Shown here: in pieces, positions 38,601-48,073 of the stretch
How the letters are laid out: every line of letters starts with the position of its first letter
Numbering within the stretch: the stretch's first letter is position 1
NCBI GenBank assembly: GCA_000149265.1
Contig: CH003333.1
Span: 217,227-281,226 of the forward strand
Origin: Ciona savignyi
Lineage: Eukaryota; Chordata; Ascidiacea; Phlebobranchia; Cionidae
Length of the DNA stretch: 64,000 nucleotides
Direction of reading: 5' to 3'
Made by a program: the position numbers and the translations under genes
Notes under the pieces: model-generated
What the model was told of the DNA's origin: nothing
Databases searched by the model: none
Seen by the model: the letters and a program-made list of their open reading frames with translations, nothing else

Positions 38601-40322
38601 ATGTATTTTTTTCGCTAATTTATTAATACAATATATTGCTTATTGTGTGTTTGATGAAATACTTATAGAAACTAATACTCCTTTCACTTTGATGGAAATT
38701 GAAAACAATCCAAATCATTTCTGATTTGAAATAAAGCTTTTCGAACTAGCATTTTTTAGGACCAGGAATGCATAATGCTACGTTACAAGTTACATTGCCT
38801 TATCAATTTGCTTTGTTTGCAGTTACATTGCCCAACTGGAATTAGTTAGACTGGTGGTTGGCGACATAACTGAGAAATTCACCTTTCATCTTTTTCTTGA
38901 AGCATTGGCTGATAAGCATAGGAAGTCTCAGGTGAGTTTTTTTGTTTCCTATTCTTTTACTAATTGTTCAAACTTGTCGGTTTTGTCCTTGGTCATGTCC
39001 CTTAGCGGTCACCACCTGAAGCTAGTGGATTAATGGGGTCAGCTATGTCTTAACAATTGATGTGGATTGATGGGTTTTACCAAATAGAAGGAACGTCACA
39101 CTTAAACATTACATTACTTTAATAGCTCCGGTAAACTTACAGTGGCTTGAGGTAATTAAATAATTACCCGTGTGATAACGCTCCATTAGGTTTCTCATCC
39201 ATAGAAACAAGAGTATCCTAAACTTAGAAAAATTTAACATATAATCCAGAATTTTCTGGAACGTGTTCGATGGTCGTCCATGGCGACTCGATGGTTCAGC
39301 TCGGTGGTGGACAGTGCCATCCATGAAGTGAAGTCGACGGAACCAAACATTGTGTCTTCCATCTACCACACCACCGGTGACATCGTGCTCCACTGCTGCC
39401 ATATGCTCTTCACCCCGGTACCATCCAACCTTCCAACTTGAACTTCCATGTAATGGATCTCATTGCAGGGGAAACCATGTCCTGTGAGCAAACTACTCGA
39501 TAATATCGTCGCGGTGCAATATCTTCCTGAATCATCGTGCGCTACCTCCACCCATGCACTCCGTACTTCAATACACAAGGTGACAGCATATACACATTGT
39601 CTCTTTTGTGCTTTTTATTTTTAGATGTTCGCTGAATTATTAGCGAATTATCTATTTGGAATGGGATCGAGCTGTTTTTGTTTAGTACTTCACTCCCAGC
39701 ATACTTCCACAACTCTATGTCAAAACTTTCCCTGCATTTTCTAATCCCCTTGGAATGCAATATCTTCATTAACATGCAGCCAACCAATCCAATATAATCA
39801 AACATTTTTCGGAAAGTTCCTTCTCAAACTAAACTAATAACATATAGACAATATTTTACTTTCTATGTTGAGAGGTTTTGATTTTTTTATTCTGTTAAAC
39901 GCAATAAATTTTTGAAAGGTATCAACATAAAAATTGATATATATTTGCTTTATGTTTTTTGTTTTACGTTCTCCACCATTTTAACATTTTCCTCCATTTT
40001 CACAGTTTATTCTAGGGGGACTTAAGGTTGGTCTGAATGTCAGTTACATAAAAAGAACTTTGAAGCAAATATTGTCGTTCTATATTAACAAGTAAGAAAT
40101 CAATTCATTTAACCACTGTGACTTAATGACATGCCGATTGTGGCTGGTTATTCAACTGATTGATGTGTCCTCTCCAGATGGTCGATATCGGACGAGAAAA
40201 ACACAAATCATCCATTTCTTCAAGTTCTACATCACCCCACCGCTACCACCACTATGCAGGATGGAATGTTGGGTCTTCTCCTTGAGTCCACCGACGACAA
40301 CCAGAACGACAAGCTTGCCATG
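26670..40322 (+). CDS. MMS22L: MMS22L, replication-fork repair factor; exons over about 14 kb
   Basis: Partner of TONSL that helps load RAD51 at stalled forks (family knowledge). Exons supported by homology or phase: 26670-26851 (probable first, MFDGSLTPPLSD), 27948-28094, 28446-28562, 28962-29098, 29795-29918, 32458-32705, 33286-33508, 34349-34532, 35006-35205, 35848-35941, 36281-36401, 37359-37465, 37654-37821, 38177-38511, 38823-38931, 39250-39417, 39469-39579, 40006-40091, 40178-40322. Landmarks matching the vertebrate protein: SCFWWWLVNM, LLLWQHFCKNLNNNF, GVTNFFSICIAIAA, LQGWMKCNLMSC, NHPFLQVLHHPTA. Unresolved: the link between exon 1 and 27948; the 37821/38177 junction, which is out of phase with the best donor; and the C-terminal exon(s). 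A possible last exon ends at 41684. An intron holds a Kolobok-like transposon and others hold SINEs. Confidence 0.9.
27236..27455 (+). repeat. Composite SINE copy in MMS22L intron
   Basis: Carries the ggacattgcatgaacccag block, the acgattgcccgtgtgttaac block and the cggggataaacatgaatat tail. The tRNA-like head is largely lost. Confidence 0.7.
30029..30609 (+). repeat. Left 581-bp terminal inverted repeat
   Basis: Reverse complement of 31781-32361 with few mismatches; starts AGGGGAACTGAAG after TTAA. Confidence 0.9.
30790..31029 (+). pseudogene. P2X7-C-like cysteine-rich domain relic
   Basis: ATG at 30790, in-frame TAG at 30862-30864, stop at 31027-31029. After the early stop the frame gives WCRCKNCILMDTPQECLC, which resembles the WCxCxxC...ECxC core of the P2X7 C-terminal-like domain found in several transposon-encoded proteins. 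The remainder of that domain is missing. Confidence 0.55.
31088..31478 (-). pseudogene. THAP zinc-finger domain relic
   Basis: The minus frame 31453-31088 contains FHRFPHNDKKRLKQWI, CSAHICDKDY and a VPTI motif, the C-terminal three quarters of a THAP (C2CH) domain. The first cysteine pair (CFAPGCTN) is present just upstream in a different frame, and the natural start (MPKVKPLRRK, near 31490) is followed by a stop, so the domain is broken by small indels. Confidence 0.75.
31781..32361 (-). repeat. Right 581-bp terminal inverted repeat
   Basis: Pairs with 30029-30609; ends CTTCAGTTCCCCT before TTAA. Confidence 0.9.
32959..33243 (+). repeat. Composite SINE, near full length, in MMS22L intron
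   Basis: tRNA-like head with gtcttgtggttaagtgtg, then tgtccttgggcaaggcac, gaacccagtg, cacaacacactgaaatag, a gttaacccccttgg block, and a tail ending in aaacatgaatat. Confidence 0.8.
34171..34253 (+). repeat. Composite SINE tail fragment
   Basis: Begins cccgaccgtaggcccgaggt and ends in the tatcctatcctgtcctat tail; it stops about 95 nt before the MMS22L exon at 34349. Confidence 0.65.
34722..34863 (+). repeat. Composite SINE head fragment
   Basis: tRNA-like A-box region (tctagctcattgg) through gtgtccttgggcaagga and gaacccagtggattaatgg, then truncated. Confidence 0.65.
35281..35440 (+). repeat. Composite SINE head with recognisable A box
   Basis: ttagctcagtgggattg at 35282 is a tRNA A-box-like start; a B-box-like gtgtttgaaactgg follows, then the cttagcggacattgtctg block. 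A minus-strand head fragment lies nearby at about 35561-35653. Confidence 0.65.
36990..37235 (+). repeat. Composite SINE copy
   Basis: Diverged head (ttggttagccttgcag; cggttcaaaacctgc), a gatgggttctag block and an aacccactgcaatggc body, ending near 37235. Confidence 0.55.
37960..38145 (-). repeat. Composite SINE, minus orientation
   Basis: Contains acccattaatccactg and ttgccttgcccaagaacac, reverse complements of SINE blocks. It ends about 30 nt before the MMS22L exon at 38177, so this splice acceptor lies close to repeat DNA. Confidence 0.65.
38990..39225 (+). repeat. Composite SINE copy
   Basis: Contains tccttggtcatgtcccttag, ttaatagctccggtaaac and ttacccgtgtgataac blocks; it ends about 25 nt before the MMS22L exon at 39250. 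Confidence 0.6.
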
Positions 40323-40611
40323 GTAATAGGATGTTCATGTTTATCCCTGTGGATGGAAAAACCAAGGGCGTTAACACACGGGCAATCGTCAGATCACCTC
40401 GCGCCCATCGTCGGGTTACCGGAGCTATTGCAGTGTGTTGTATGATAGACACGTTCCTTCAATTTGGTAGAATCCATTAATCCGCTGGTTTGAGGCAATG
40501 TCCGAAAAGTACCTTTCCCAAGGACACAACCGACTAGCTAGCGACTAGTTTCGTACCTGAAACCCTTCGGCTGAAAGGTCACGCACTTAACCACCAGACT
40601 AACCTGTCGGA
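40323..40611 (-). repeat. Composite SINE, minus, near full length
   Basis: Reads tail to head: gttcatgtttatccctgtgg, cacacgggcaatcgtcag, gtcgggttaccggagc, aaggacacaaccgac, then the head with cgtacctgaaacccttcgg. It begins at the donor of the MMS22L exon ending 40322. A second minus tail copy is at about 40855-40955. Confidence 0.75.
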
Positions 40612-41302
40612 CTCGTCATCTGAATGGTGGTGGTCGGTAAAATACGCTGGCCATCCTGCTTTGCCATGTCTTCATCATAATTTAGAACACACTGCAATAT
40701 CTCCGATGTGTTAAGTAGTTAGGTTTATTAAGTAAAACAGGACGCGCTTTAACCAGGGAAATCACAGGTCGATCGAAACCAGTGCTAGTTGGTATGTTGT
40801 GTTCAGAACAGATGTATAACTTGCTTTGCCAAAACTCCGTGGACTTTTCGCTTGCGTAGGATAGGATAATCATGTTTATCCCCGTGAATGGAAAACCACA
40901 GGGGTTAACACACGGGCAATCGTCAGATTACCTCGCGCCCACCGTCGGGTTACGAATTCAGTAATTCTAAAATCCTTTCATAGACAACACTAACAAATTC
41001 TATTTCTCCAAATTACAAAAAATAATATTTATCGAACTATGTAAATTATTAAATATAATTTAAAAAAATTCAATACTGCTTTAATTTGTTATGATTTATT
41101 TATAGGCCTATATAAAAAACATGGAGAATGTGTTTTTATTAGGCTTAAAAACGGAGAAAAATTACTTCATGTCGTGTTTGCTTTAGTCACGCCATGATTA
41201 GGATCGCATGATGTCGCCAGCGAGTGGTTTCGCCCCTGCTGCCGCTTGATGTGCTTTTAAACGCAAATTCGATCACCACAGTTAAGTTGCAAACACAGTA
41301 CG

Positions 41303-41403
41303 GTCGTGTGGCCGAATGGTTAACGCGACCGATACATATACAGACTTTTATAAACAAACGGTCCTAGTGACGAGCCCATCATGGGTTGGAAACTTGAATC
41401 GAT
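41303..41403 (+). repeat. Leu/Ser-tRNA-like monomer repeat
   Basis: gtgtggccgaatggttaac (A box) and catgggttggaaactt (B box, one base off consensus) lie about 60 nt apart, the same arrangement as at 59769. A true tRNA gene is unlikely because the sequence is diverged and lacks a clean acceptor stem. Confidence 0.7.
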
Positions 41404-41564
41404 AAAAAAGAAAGTTGCAAACACAAAATTTGAGTTCGGTTTCCATTTTGTTTTCAAAATCCTCTACAGGAAAGTACTTGTAGGTTATCTTCAGGGATGT
41501 GAAAATGCAAAGAGAGAGAACTCCTCCGCCAGATTACCTCAAGCCAACAGTCGTTTTGTTGGAT

Positions 41565-41684
41565 CTATTGTAGTATATTTAATAACTTTAGTGCGCTACT
41601 CAAGGTGACATTGAAGAAAGTGGCCAGACTGAATATCGAACTAGACATCTCGAAGCTCATAAACTGTGTCATTATTTGCTAGAC
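41565..41684 (+). CDS. Possible terminal MMS22L exon (weak)
   Basis: A short open stretch reads FNNFSALLKVTLKKV and on to a TAG at about 41682-41684. It has the helical, Leu/Lys-rich look of the rest of the protein, but no clear match to the vertebrate C-terminus was seen and the acceptor is uncertain. Confidence 0.25.
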
Positions 41685-41699
41685 TACACTGAATATATA

Positions 41700-43140
41700 A
41701 TCTCCATAGTTTAATGGATGCGACCAATTAGTAGTTTCAATCAAGTAGCCTTGACCTACATATGTCTGCTATTTATTCAGGTTACATAACACCAGACGCC
41801 AACTTAAGGGGACCGTGGGTGCCCAATACCCCCCTCGTATTGATTGAAGCCAGACAATTGATTTTGCTTTGCATATCAGTCAAAATAAACGGTCGTAATT
41901 AAAATGTTGACATATTAATATGAAGACCTTTTTAAAATCAAAAGTATCCGTTTAGATACTGAGTTTAACCGGGTAAAAATTGCTGTTATACGGGTGAAAG
42001 TACAAGTTTGAATACTGCTTTTTCTAATTGGGTCAATTATTATTTTTAAATTTCTTAAAACATTTCAAAGCTTAATTAAATATTATTTTACATAGCCACA
42101 CTATTTAAGGTTCTGGGCAACAGACAATAGAATCCAACCGTGAGGGCGGCGCTCGTACAATATGCTTCGAAGTGACGTCATATTGATTAAAATCTGAATC
42201 GTTCAATTTACATACTGGTTTTAATATATAATTTGAAAATAACCGCAATTTGCATAGAGAAGGTTACCATAGACACATTAGCGAAGTCTGCTCTAAAGAG
42301 AAATTACTTCACTTGGTCTACTTTTCTCCGAATTTATCAACCTTTGTTTATTTATTCGGATTCATGATAGAAATAAATTATGAGTTTCTTCCGTTTTATC
42401 GTGAATCTATCCTCTTAGACTTTTTATCAGATTCCCCTAAGTACTTAACCCGGCGGAAATCAAGCTGCCTATATCCTTTGAACGATCAGTGTTATCAGCC
42501 GGTGGTCTACTGTTAAGAGGGACATCAGATATATTCCTAAACGATTTTTACTTTAATTGCGATTAGGCTAAACGCTTGCGTCATCCTGGCACGATTTCGT
42601 GAATTCGCTGCCCATATTTTGAAATGACGCAATATATTTGTTCGCTTGATTTCCAGATTGCATGCTGGAGGGTAAAGGGAAGGGCATTGACCTGAGTTCA
42701 TATATCAACCACAGAACCGCAAAAGTCGGTATTTGTTTCACTTTCATTTAAAACTCAGGCATGAAAATGTAATATCGTCACATAAAGCGAAAAGCGTTTA
42801 AATCCGAGCGCTGGCCACAACTAGTTATTATCCGGTTAATATAAACGTTGTGCTATAGAAACAAGTTTAAAATCGAATTTAAAAGAAATCACGTTCGCAA
42901 ACTTAATCAACGAATCAGACACCGCGTCTAGTTGTATGAAATAAGGTTGGAATTCGTTTTGCGCTCGTTCTTTCAATATTTACTCTTAATCTAAACAAAA
43001 GCTTGAATCAAAGGCGACGGCAGAGTTTCAGAGTGACCGCGGAAATTAAACAAATTCGTTTTCTTAGGTCTTGCCGCCACATTTGCAAGAATTATCATCG
43101 AAGCGGCAATCAGACAATCGCAGTCATAACACTGCACAAC
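41700..43140. other. Intergenic, no gene recognised
   Basis: Short open frames only (for example 42250-42516), without splice or homology support. Adjoins the minisatellite on its right. Confidence 0.4.
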
Positions 43141-43575
43141 CAACCAATGAAATTGAACACTCAATAACCAACCAATGAAATTGAACACTCAATAAACCAA
43201 CCAATGAAATTGAACACTCAATAACCAACCAATGAAATTGAACACTCAATAACCAACCAATGAAATTGAACACTCAATAACCAACCAATGAAATTGAACA
43301 CTCAATAACCAACCAATGAAATTGAACACTCAATAACCAACCAATGAAATTGAACACTCAATAACCAACCAATGAAATTGAACACTCAATAACCAACCAA
43401 TGAAATTGAACACTCAATAACCAACCAATGAAATTGAACACTTAATAACCAACCAATGAAATTGAACACTCAATAACCAACCAATGAAATTGAACACTCA
43501 ATAACCAACCAATGAAATTGAACACTCAATAACCAACCAATAAAATTAAACACTCAAAAACCAACCAATAAATTT
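43141..43575. repeat. 28-bp minisatellite, about 15 copies
   Basis: Unit ccaaccaatgaaattgaaca plus ctcaataa, head to tail. Most copies are identical; the second has one extra A, one has cttaat, and the last two are A-enriched and diverged. Each unit contains a CCAAT pentamer. Confidence 0.95.
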
Positions 43576-43754
43576 GAAATTGTGATCAACATTTTCTAGA
43601 TATGTCCTTAAAACAAATAATACTTTAGCACAAGAAAAGATCATTGAAAGTGAATACACAAGTACAATATTATACAATACGTTCGCTAATAAATACGATC
43701 CATGATAGTAAAGGGTTCGAAATCTGAGGCTGATTAAACAATTTATCCGTGGCA

Positions 43755-43800
43755 AGACGGGCGCGGCCGGAAGAGTAGGGCGCATGCGTGATGTGCCCCG
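43755..43800. promoter_or_regulatory. ETS + NRF1-type GC-rich motif cluster
   Basis: GCGGCCGGAAGAG (ETS core CCGGAAG) at about 43764-43776 is followed by GCGCATGCGTG (NRF1-like) at about 43780-43790, a pairing typical of TATA-less housekeeping promoters. Which transcript it drives is unknown; the following 43820-44104 frame is weak. Confidence 0.4.
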
Positions 43801-44378
43801 AGTGAGGTAAATAAACAAGTTGCTGGGAAGATTGACTATCTATGAGCCACGTTGTCTCCCAGATTATAGCTTATGGGAGAAACCGTTGCCCGAACAATCG
43901 TCCCTTTCAGAAAGCTGCAATTTGCTAATGCAGCGCTCCAGTGTTTCAAGTTATCTGCAGCAATTCAATGTAACTTGCGCAAGTCAAAATGGTTTAGGAA
44001 GCACTGTTATTGCTGTTCTGGACCAGAGAAAGGATTTTGGTCGGTGTGGATCTCATGCGAAATGCGTGCCTGTGTCGTTGTCGCTGTGTTCCTATACAAT
44101 TTAACAGCCCAGATAATACAATATATACTTGTGTTCATTTATTCCCGAGTTTGAACTATAATTACAACCGGATTTTCCTATTACAAAGCATCATAATTGA
44201 ACCAGTCTAATTGTTTTGCCTGCAAGGCCTATTTTTCTGTGAATTGTGTCAATCTCCGTAAAGAGAAATTGTCACATGAAATTAAAACAAGTGGTTTTTC
44301 CTAATACAGTAAACTACCCAAGGTACCACGCTGCTAATTCAAACCGTTATTGGGAGATTTTGGTTTCGCTTAAAATAT

Positions 44379-44384
44379 TTTATT
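44379..44384 (-). terminator. Poly(A) signal candidate of secreted-precursor gene
   Basis: AATAAA on the minus strand, about 320 nt after the stop at 44703. Confidence 0.45.
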
Positions 44385-44702
44385 AGCACGGAAAACGTAA
44401 TGCAGCAACAATAACAATAAAAAAATATAAATTAAATTTCTAAAACAGTTTGGAACTCGTGGGGAAAAGAACTAATAATACGACACGGCAACATCTCTTA
44501 ATTAAATGTTGTCTAAAGAGCTTAAATTGCAAAACGATAAAAAGAACGAAAAACATAAAAATCGATTGCTCTGTCAGGTTCGGTTTGTTGCGGGTCATGT
44601 CTGGAACCCGGTTTACTGCATTTCGCGTCACCAAGCGGCAAGCATGATTGGCATAGGGTCCGGAGCTAAACGAAATTCTTCTAAAGCTTAGCGGTTCTTG
44701 AA

Positions 44703-45430
44703 TTAGTTTCCATTCGTTGAGCCATCGTGGACGGATTGCTGGAAACACGTGATTGTGACACCCCTGACTCTCTGGTTCACCCATCCACACAACCCGATAA
44801 TGGTTCGAACCAACTCGGTTTGCTTTGCGTCTGTCAGGGGGTCAGAATGGCGCAGGGTTTCGACTCGCATCTGCAGCCCGTTACCAACCGGCACACGGGA
44901 GATTTGACTGAGATTCTCATCATTCACTCTGCTGTGGTGGCGGCGTCGAATAGCCTCGTCGACTGGTCCGCTAATATCACGATCAGGTCGGGTCAATCCG
45001 CTCGCGTTGAGCCTCCCCAGAATTGACCGTAAGCTCTTGCTAGTTGGTCGGTTCCTGTTAACGTGCACGAATGCTGGTTGCGGGTTCTCGTTGATGTTCA
45101 AAGCTTCGTAGATGAGAACAAGTCGATTGAGCGTTTCTTCAAGGTAGCGGCGCTGTCTGTGGACGTGGTAATGCGGCCCCGATTGTCGTTTCCTGGTTAA
45201 ACAAAACAATTTTAATAAAAAATCGTCATTTAAAAATTTAACGTTATTAATTTGCATTTGACATTCATCTCGGTTAATATCTCGTTATAATATGTCAATA
45301 TTAATTTGCACAATTTATATTTCGGAATTGCTTACTTTATACTTCGCGATTCTGTGCTTGACGGAAGGACCAAACACCAGGTAGCTACCAGAAGAAGGAA
45401 ACATATCGGTCTTCGTGTGCAGGTCATCAT
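44703..45430 (-). CDS. Secreted dibasic-rich precursor, 194 aa, unrecognised
   Basis: Exons 45430-45336 and 45192-44703, joined in phase (585 nt). The first coding exon starts exactly at the splice acceptor (ctttgcag then ATG) and encodes a signal peptide, MMTCTRRPICFLLLVATW, with cleavage likely near LPSSTES. Exon 2 continues SIKKRQSGPHYHVHRQRR, with KKR and RQRR sites typical of prohormone or furin cleavage, then an amphipathic helix (LEETLNRLVLIYEALNINE), basic linkers (IRRRHHSR) and a C-terminal part with only two cysteines (GLCGW, ITCFQQ). This layout suits a peptide hormone or cytokine precursor. No known family was recognised, so the function is inference. Confidence 0.7.
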
Positions 45431-45537
45431 CTGCAAAGTAGAAATTCAAATAAGCTAAACTTGTAATTAGAATATATTTTAGCTTTATCAACGAATTACT
45501 TTTTAAATCTAGTTATTTAATACACAGTGATCTGTAC

Positions 45538-45615
45538 CTTTTAGTATAATGTTGTAGGTTGAGCTACGTTTCTTCGTTTGATTTCTTCTTTTAAGTGTCC
45601 GATGATCTAACTCCG
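45538..45615 (-). other. Non-coding first exon of secreted-precursor gene
   Basis: The donor gtacag (after aaaag) lies at 45537, and the acceptor of the signal-peptide exon is at 45431. The 5' end is estimated about 30 nt below the TATA box. Confidence 0.5.
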
Positions 45616-45641
45616 TTTGAGATCTGTCCTAAGCATAATCC

Positions 45642-45650
45642 CTATTTATA
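45642..45650 (-). promoter_or_regulatory. TATA box of secreted-precursor gene
   Basis: TATAAATAG on the minus strand, correctly placed upstream of the 5' UTR exon. Confidence 0.65.
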
Positions 45651-48073
45651 CAGGCTTTGACATGAGAGAAAAAAGCAACGAAAAAGTTTTAACAAAATCA
45701 TCAGCATCACAATAGCATCTGTGACGTTGTCATCTCGAAGGAAGTAACAATAGTGGGCTCGCCACGGACAGTAAAGGTTGGCAAAGGTTGCTGCGGGAGG
45801 GTAAGTGATGATAATTGGTCATTGTGTAAGTCTTGGGAGAAAAATATGGCTTACAGCTAATTCCCTGCATACCCGGCTCATAATTGACCCATTAACACGC
45901 AAAGGTGTGCCAACCTATATGCACTACCAATAACAAGCCTCCACTGTTAAGGTATTATTATCCCGCTATCTTCACAGTCTGCTTCAAATAAGTAATATTT
46001 GTAACAGCCATTTTATTGTTGCAAGTTTCCCCGTGTAAGGAATACGTGTTCGTGGGCCGGAATATTCAAGGCAAGCAGCGGTTACTTTGACCTCGGAAAC
46101 TGTCTAACCGGCGACACTATAGAAAAGCAAATATTTTAAAACGACCGCACGTCATATCTATGACGCATGCAATTTCAAATTTTATTTCAAATGACACTTT
46201 CTTTTATTTGTTGCTGCGTCATATACCTTGTTTTGTGGTTTAATAACAAAGAAGATATCATTGGGTTTTGAGCTATCGGTCCACATAACATTTACCAAAA
46301 CCGTTTCGATCACCGTTTGGCAAAATACCCCCCCCCAACCGCTATAATGGCAAGTCACGAAGGATTATCATCAAGTTACAGTCGAGTCGGATCGGGGTTA
46401 TTCTAAGATCACAGGACCACTTCTTTTAATCTGGGATTAGTAAATTTAAATTTACAAACAAGGAACATTTCCACTCCGCTTGTCTGCGGGCGCAGGCTTT
46501 ACAAACATCAGATATTTACCTATAAATCCATCATGTTTAACGTAGAGATTTATCATGCACGTGTATAATATGCTCATTGCGATGCTTATAGAGAAGGATT
46601 AGCGGTCTTCGTTGAAATCCGCTAAGCAGATCGTTCTATTTTAGGTGATTTTAATTTTTTTCAATTTCCGCATTTAAACCACCGGCAACCCACAATAGTT
46701 ACATCGGTTATATGAACATTTTTCGTGTTTTATTTGTGGAGATGCACCGACTTAATAAGCAGCAACATAAAGTAACATATAATACTGTGGTTTATTTTAA
46801 TTGCGACGTTTAAGTGAATAATGTGAAATGGATTATTTCATGTTCAAAGGATCAACCCGAATTCAATAGTTTTTGGCTAAGAGTCAAACGGAGATCCCCA
46901 CACGTGAATCAAGTCAGCTTATCTCTGGCCTGGTATATCGTTGCAGTATAACACACCGGATACGAGATGGCTTTACGAGATAAGGAACGCTGTATATTTT
47001 GGCTGCAAGCATATCCCTCTTCACCTGACAAATGATTCATCAAAGGGACCGAATTGAAACAGTTTCCGAACATCGTAGTCATAAAGTCCGGGCATAATCG
47101 GATTTTAAGTACGAACCACTGTGAAATGTCGTCAATTTCGTGGGCACGGGTCATGTAAAAGTCGTCTCGGTGTTATCTCGGTGAAAATACGAGTTACCAA
47201 GTCATTTTCTCGGACAAACTTACATTATCAAATGTTGTAAAGCCTAAAATGGAGTCATTAGAGCTAAAAATAGCTTATCACGTGTTTATATCATGGTTGG
47301 CGGATTGCAACAACAGCAAAGGTCTTGGGTTACATGTAGATGAGCCATGAGGTTTCGCTTGAGCTCAAAGTGAAAGGGTCACAGCAACTGGTTTTCTTTC
47401 CAGTAGATCTGACCTATATATCACAACATATTAACGCATAAAACTATATGTTATTAAGCAGAAACTTTTTCCGGGAAGGTTTAATGTCCGCCGCGTTCAA
47501 AGCGATCATCGCGGCCACTGGTAACTCTAATTCGGCCAACAACCGTCAACAAACGGGTCAGTCGTCGAAACAATGCCCATTGTGACGTATTTCGCGGAAG
47601 CACTGACTGTGTGTGGCTAAATTAGCAGCAGCGGCGGCGGCGGTGAGTTTAACTTCTGTTTACACACCCTTTAACAGGTGCTACCCGTGGGAACACGCTG
47701 CGAGGTTAAGACGAAACTGCCAGCACCGAAACTAGGTTAAACCGCCGCCTTTTCACTTGCATTTCGGAACACAATACCTCGGATACGACACGCATGTAGA
47801 AACCGCGCCTTATCGCAAAAGTTGAAATCCAGCAGAATGTAAACCTTCACCTGTCGCATCATTAATTATATTCCATCCTTGTCGTTGGTTTGCACGCACT
47901 GAACACAATCGCTCCTTGTCTCCCACCGTCCAAAAATATGAAATAAAAAAGATTCAAACCTCGGACGATCTATCAACTGGTTAATCACATGGTTCATCGA
48001 AAACGACAAATTGTTTTGAGGTTAATTTGTTTATTTTCTACAGACATTAAAATTTCAGAAAATGCAATCGTGT
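45651..48073. other. Intergenic, possible cis-regulatory DNA
   Basis: No exon was recognised. Includes a short GGC-repeat (gcagcggcggcggcgg) near 47630. Spurious frames such as 46909-47154 lack support. Confidence 0.4.
48030..48035 (-). terminator. Poly(A) signal candidate of THG1L
   Basis: AATAAA on the minus strand about 40 nt beyond the stop at 48074. Confidence 0.5.

Noticed and set aside
41381..41608. 75-aa frame after MMS22L
   Set aside because: Runs through a tRNA-like repeat and a SINE-like fragment; the true MMS22L C-terminus remains unplaced.
42250..42516. 88-aa plus frame in intergenic DNA
   Set aside because: No recognisable domain, biased to hydrophobic AT-rich codons, no supporting exons.
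43141..43575. CRISPR-like repeat array
   Set aside because: Units are contiguous 28-mers without unique spacers, and the DNA is animal; it is a minisatellite.
43820..44104. 94-aa open frame after the ETS/NRF1 cluster
   Set aside because: No homology, no signal or splice support, overlapping frames of similar length; kept only as context for the motif cluster.
44440..44790. 116-aa minus frame overlapping the secreted-precursor 3' end
   Set aside because: Overlaps the 3' UTR and last exon of the better supported gene in another frame; no motif.
46909..47154. 81-aa minus frame
   Set aside because: No flanking splice sites or homology.
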